This document shows, one piece after another, positions 63,100-64,000 of a DNA stretch of 64,000 nucleotides. Source of the stretch: Ptiloglossa arizonensis. Taxonomy: Eukaryota > Arthropoda > Insecta > Hymenoptera > Colletidae. Below the pieces are notes generated by a model. That model worked only from the letters and a program-made list of their open reading frames with translations, was not told the origin of the DNA and did no database searches. Position 1 is the first letter of the stretch. The number at the start of each line of letters is the position of its first letter. A program made the translations under genes and the position numbers. The DNA lies in contig NC_135056.1 of the NCBI RefSeq assembly GCF_051014685.1, positions 6,200,001 to 6,264,000 on the forward strand, in the 5' to 3' direction.

Positions 63100-64000
63100 G
63101 TATTTATACAGTGCCAGCAATCCATCGTGTTACACGAATTCTTATGGTACAAATTAAATGTTATTCGTCGATGAAAATTACAATTTTTATATTTTTCATT
63201 GTATATCCGCAAAAGTAGTGTCAGAAGATTGGTAAGTTCATCACGACGAAAGAAAATGAAAAACATGACTCTCTTCGTTGTTCGTAGGACGAAATTCTTC
63301 ATTTTTAATTTTCGAAAATGCGTACGCCTTTAATAAATGAGATCGTATTTGTATTAATTTTTATCCAGCAAACTTTTTTAATTGGCAATAGGAGTTAACA
63401 CACGACCAGCGAGAGACCAGAACTCGCATAATGTGAGTCTCGTTTGCTGTTGTTTCATCTCACTCGCTCTCGAAATACTCCACTCGCTTTCCTCGTTAAT
63501 ACACGCGAGACTGTGGCTTAGATCGAAATAAAAATTGCTCCTTGTCCCGTCTTTAAGGAAATCTACGATCCAAACTTTATCACTTGAAAATGGAAATTAC
63601 TGAATTCCATTTTAGAAGTATTCCATGATGGACAACAAATCGAAAATTGAAGTACTTGTGGAAGTAGCAAAGGAAATAAATGCCAAGATTCGACAAATTC
63701 TGATTTGTCTACGATTAGGTAATACATATTCTTATCAATAACTTTAGAAAAAAAACAATACGTCATCGATTAAAAATAAAACGTTCCCAACAGCAACTTA
63801 CACGCAATAATTCTTTTTCATATTTGCTATTATTCAGTATTTAGACCTATTTGGTACCTCCACGTATTTTTGTATGCACATCTGTTTCATGATCTATACT
63901 CTGCCTCGTTCATTCATTATTACGAAAGAATTGTCTCGCATAATTAAGAACTAACGATCAATAATTGACAATTAATTTGTTTAGTGTCACTTGCAATTTG
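63100..64000. other. AT-rich DNA, no gene seen
   Basis: Only short frames (92 codons or fewer), none recognised. Confidence 0.6.

Noticed and set aside
1..64000. CRISPR arrays, bacterial operons or phage-like systems
   Set aside because: Composition, repeat types and lack of long frames indicate a eukaryotic nuclear sequence. The tandem repeats have no unique spacers.

Overview
This window looks like non-coding DNA from an insect nuclear genome, most likely a hymenopteran such as a bee or ant. The reasons are long AT-rich stretches broken by CpG-rich, GC-rich blocks, many CT/GA and TA microsatellites, irritans-type mariner terminal repeats and TTAA-flanked short elements. The order-level call is inference. 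I found no intact protein-coding gene, no tRNA or rRNA, no CRISPR array and nothing prokaryotic. Open frames are short, overlap on both strands, follow microsatellites or GC-rich sequence, and match no family I recognise.

Layout. 1-3.3 kb holds two palindromic mariner-end fragments, a chimeric duplication (72 bp inverted plus about 550 bp direct) and a CpG-rich block. 3.3-7.8 kb is plain AT-rich DNA. 7.85-8.9 kb is GC-rich with a CT tract and a G-run. 11.1-12.3 kb is a tandem array built from one end of a mariner-like MITE, ending in a complete MITE. 12.5-15.1 kb and 16.1-17.1 kb are GC-rich, and between them lies a roughly 220-bp tandem array (15.1-16.1 kb). 20.3-21.1 kb is a very regular 156-bp satellite followed by an 18-bp GC palindrome. 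22.95-23.2 kb and 43.5-43.9 kb are candidate piggyBac-type MITEs. 23.4-24.7 kb and 33.0-33.9 kb are GC/CT-rich. 24.7-33 kb is mostly AT-rich and featureless.

37.95-38.1 kb and 40.7-40.87 kb are two copies of a decayed element that may derive from a retrotransposon integrase tail. 41.6-42.0 kb is a dense cluster of short motifs arranged as a long imperfect hairpin. 45.0-45.9 kb and 47.7-49.0 kb are GC-rich with G-quadruplex-prone runs and small hairpins. 50.55-52.0 kb is the one clear protein-derived feature: a Tigger-like (pogo-group) transposase pseudogene with several frameshifts and stops. 54.4-55.2 kb is an alternating 108/82-bp higher-order array. Complete MITE copies lie at 56.2-56.4 and 62.9-63.1 kb, and a 155-bp direct duplication links 59.9 and 61.5 kb.

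No genes work together here. The content is mobile-element debris, tandem arrays and possibly regulatory islands. The most unusual signals are the MITE-derived dimeric array, the chimeric duplication at the left end, and an 11-base motif (TTAATGCYATT) that recurs four times on the same strand.
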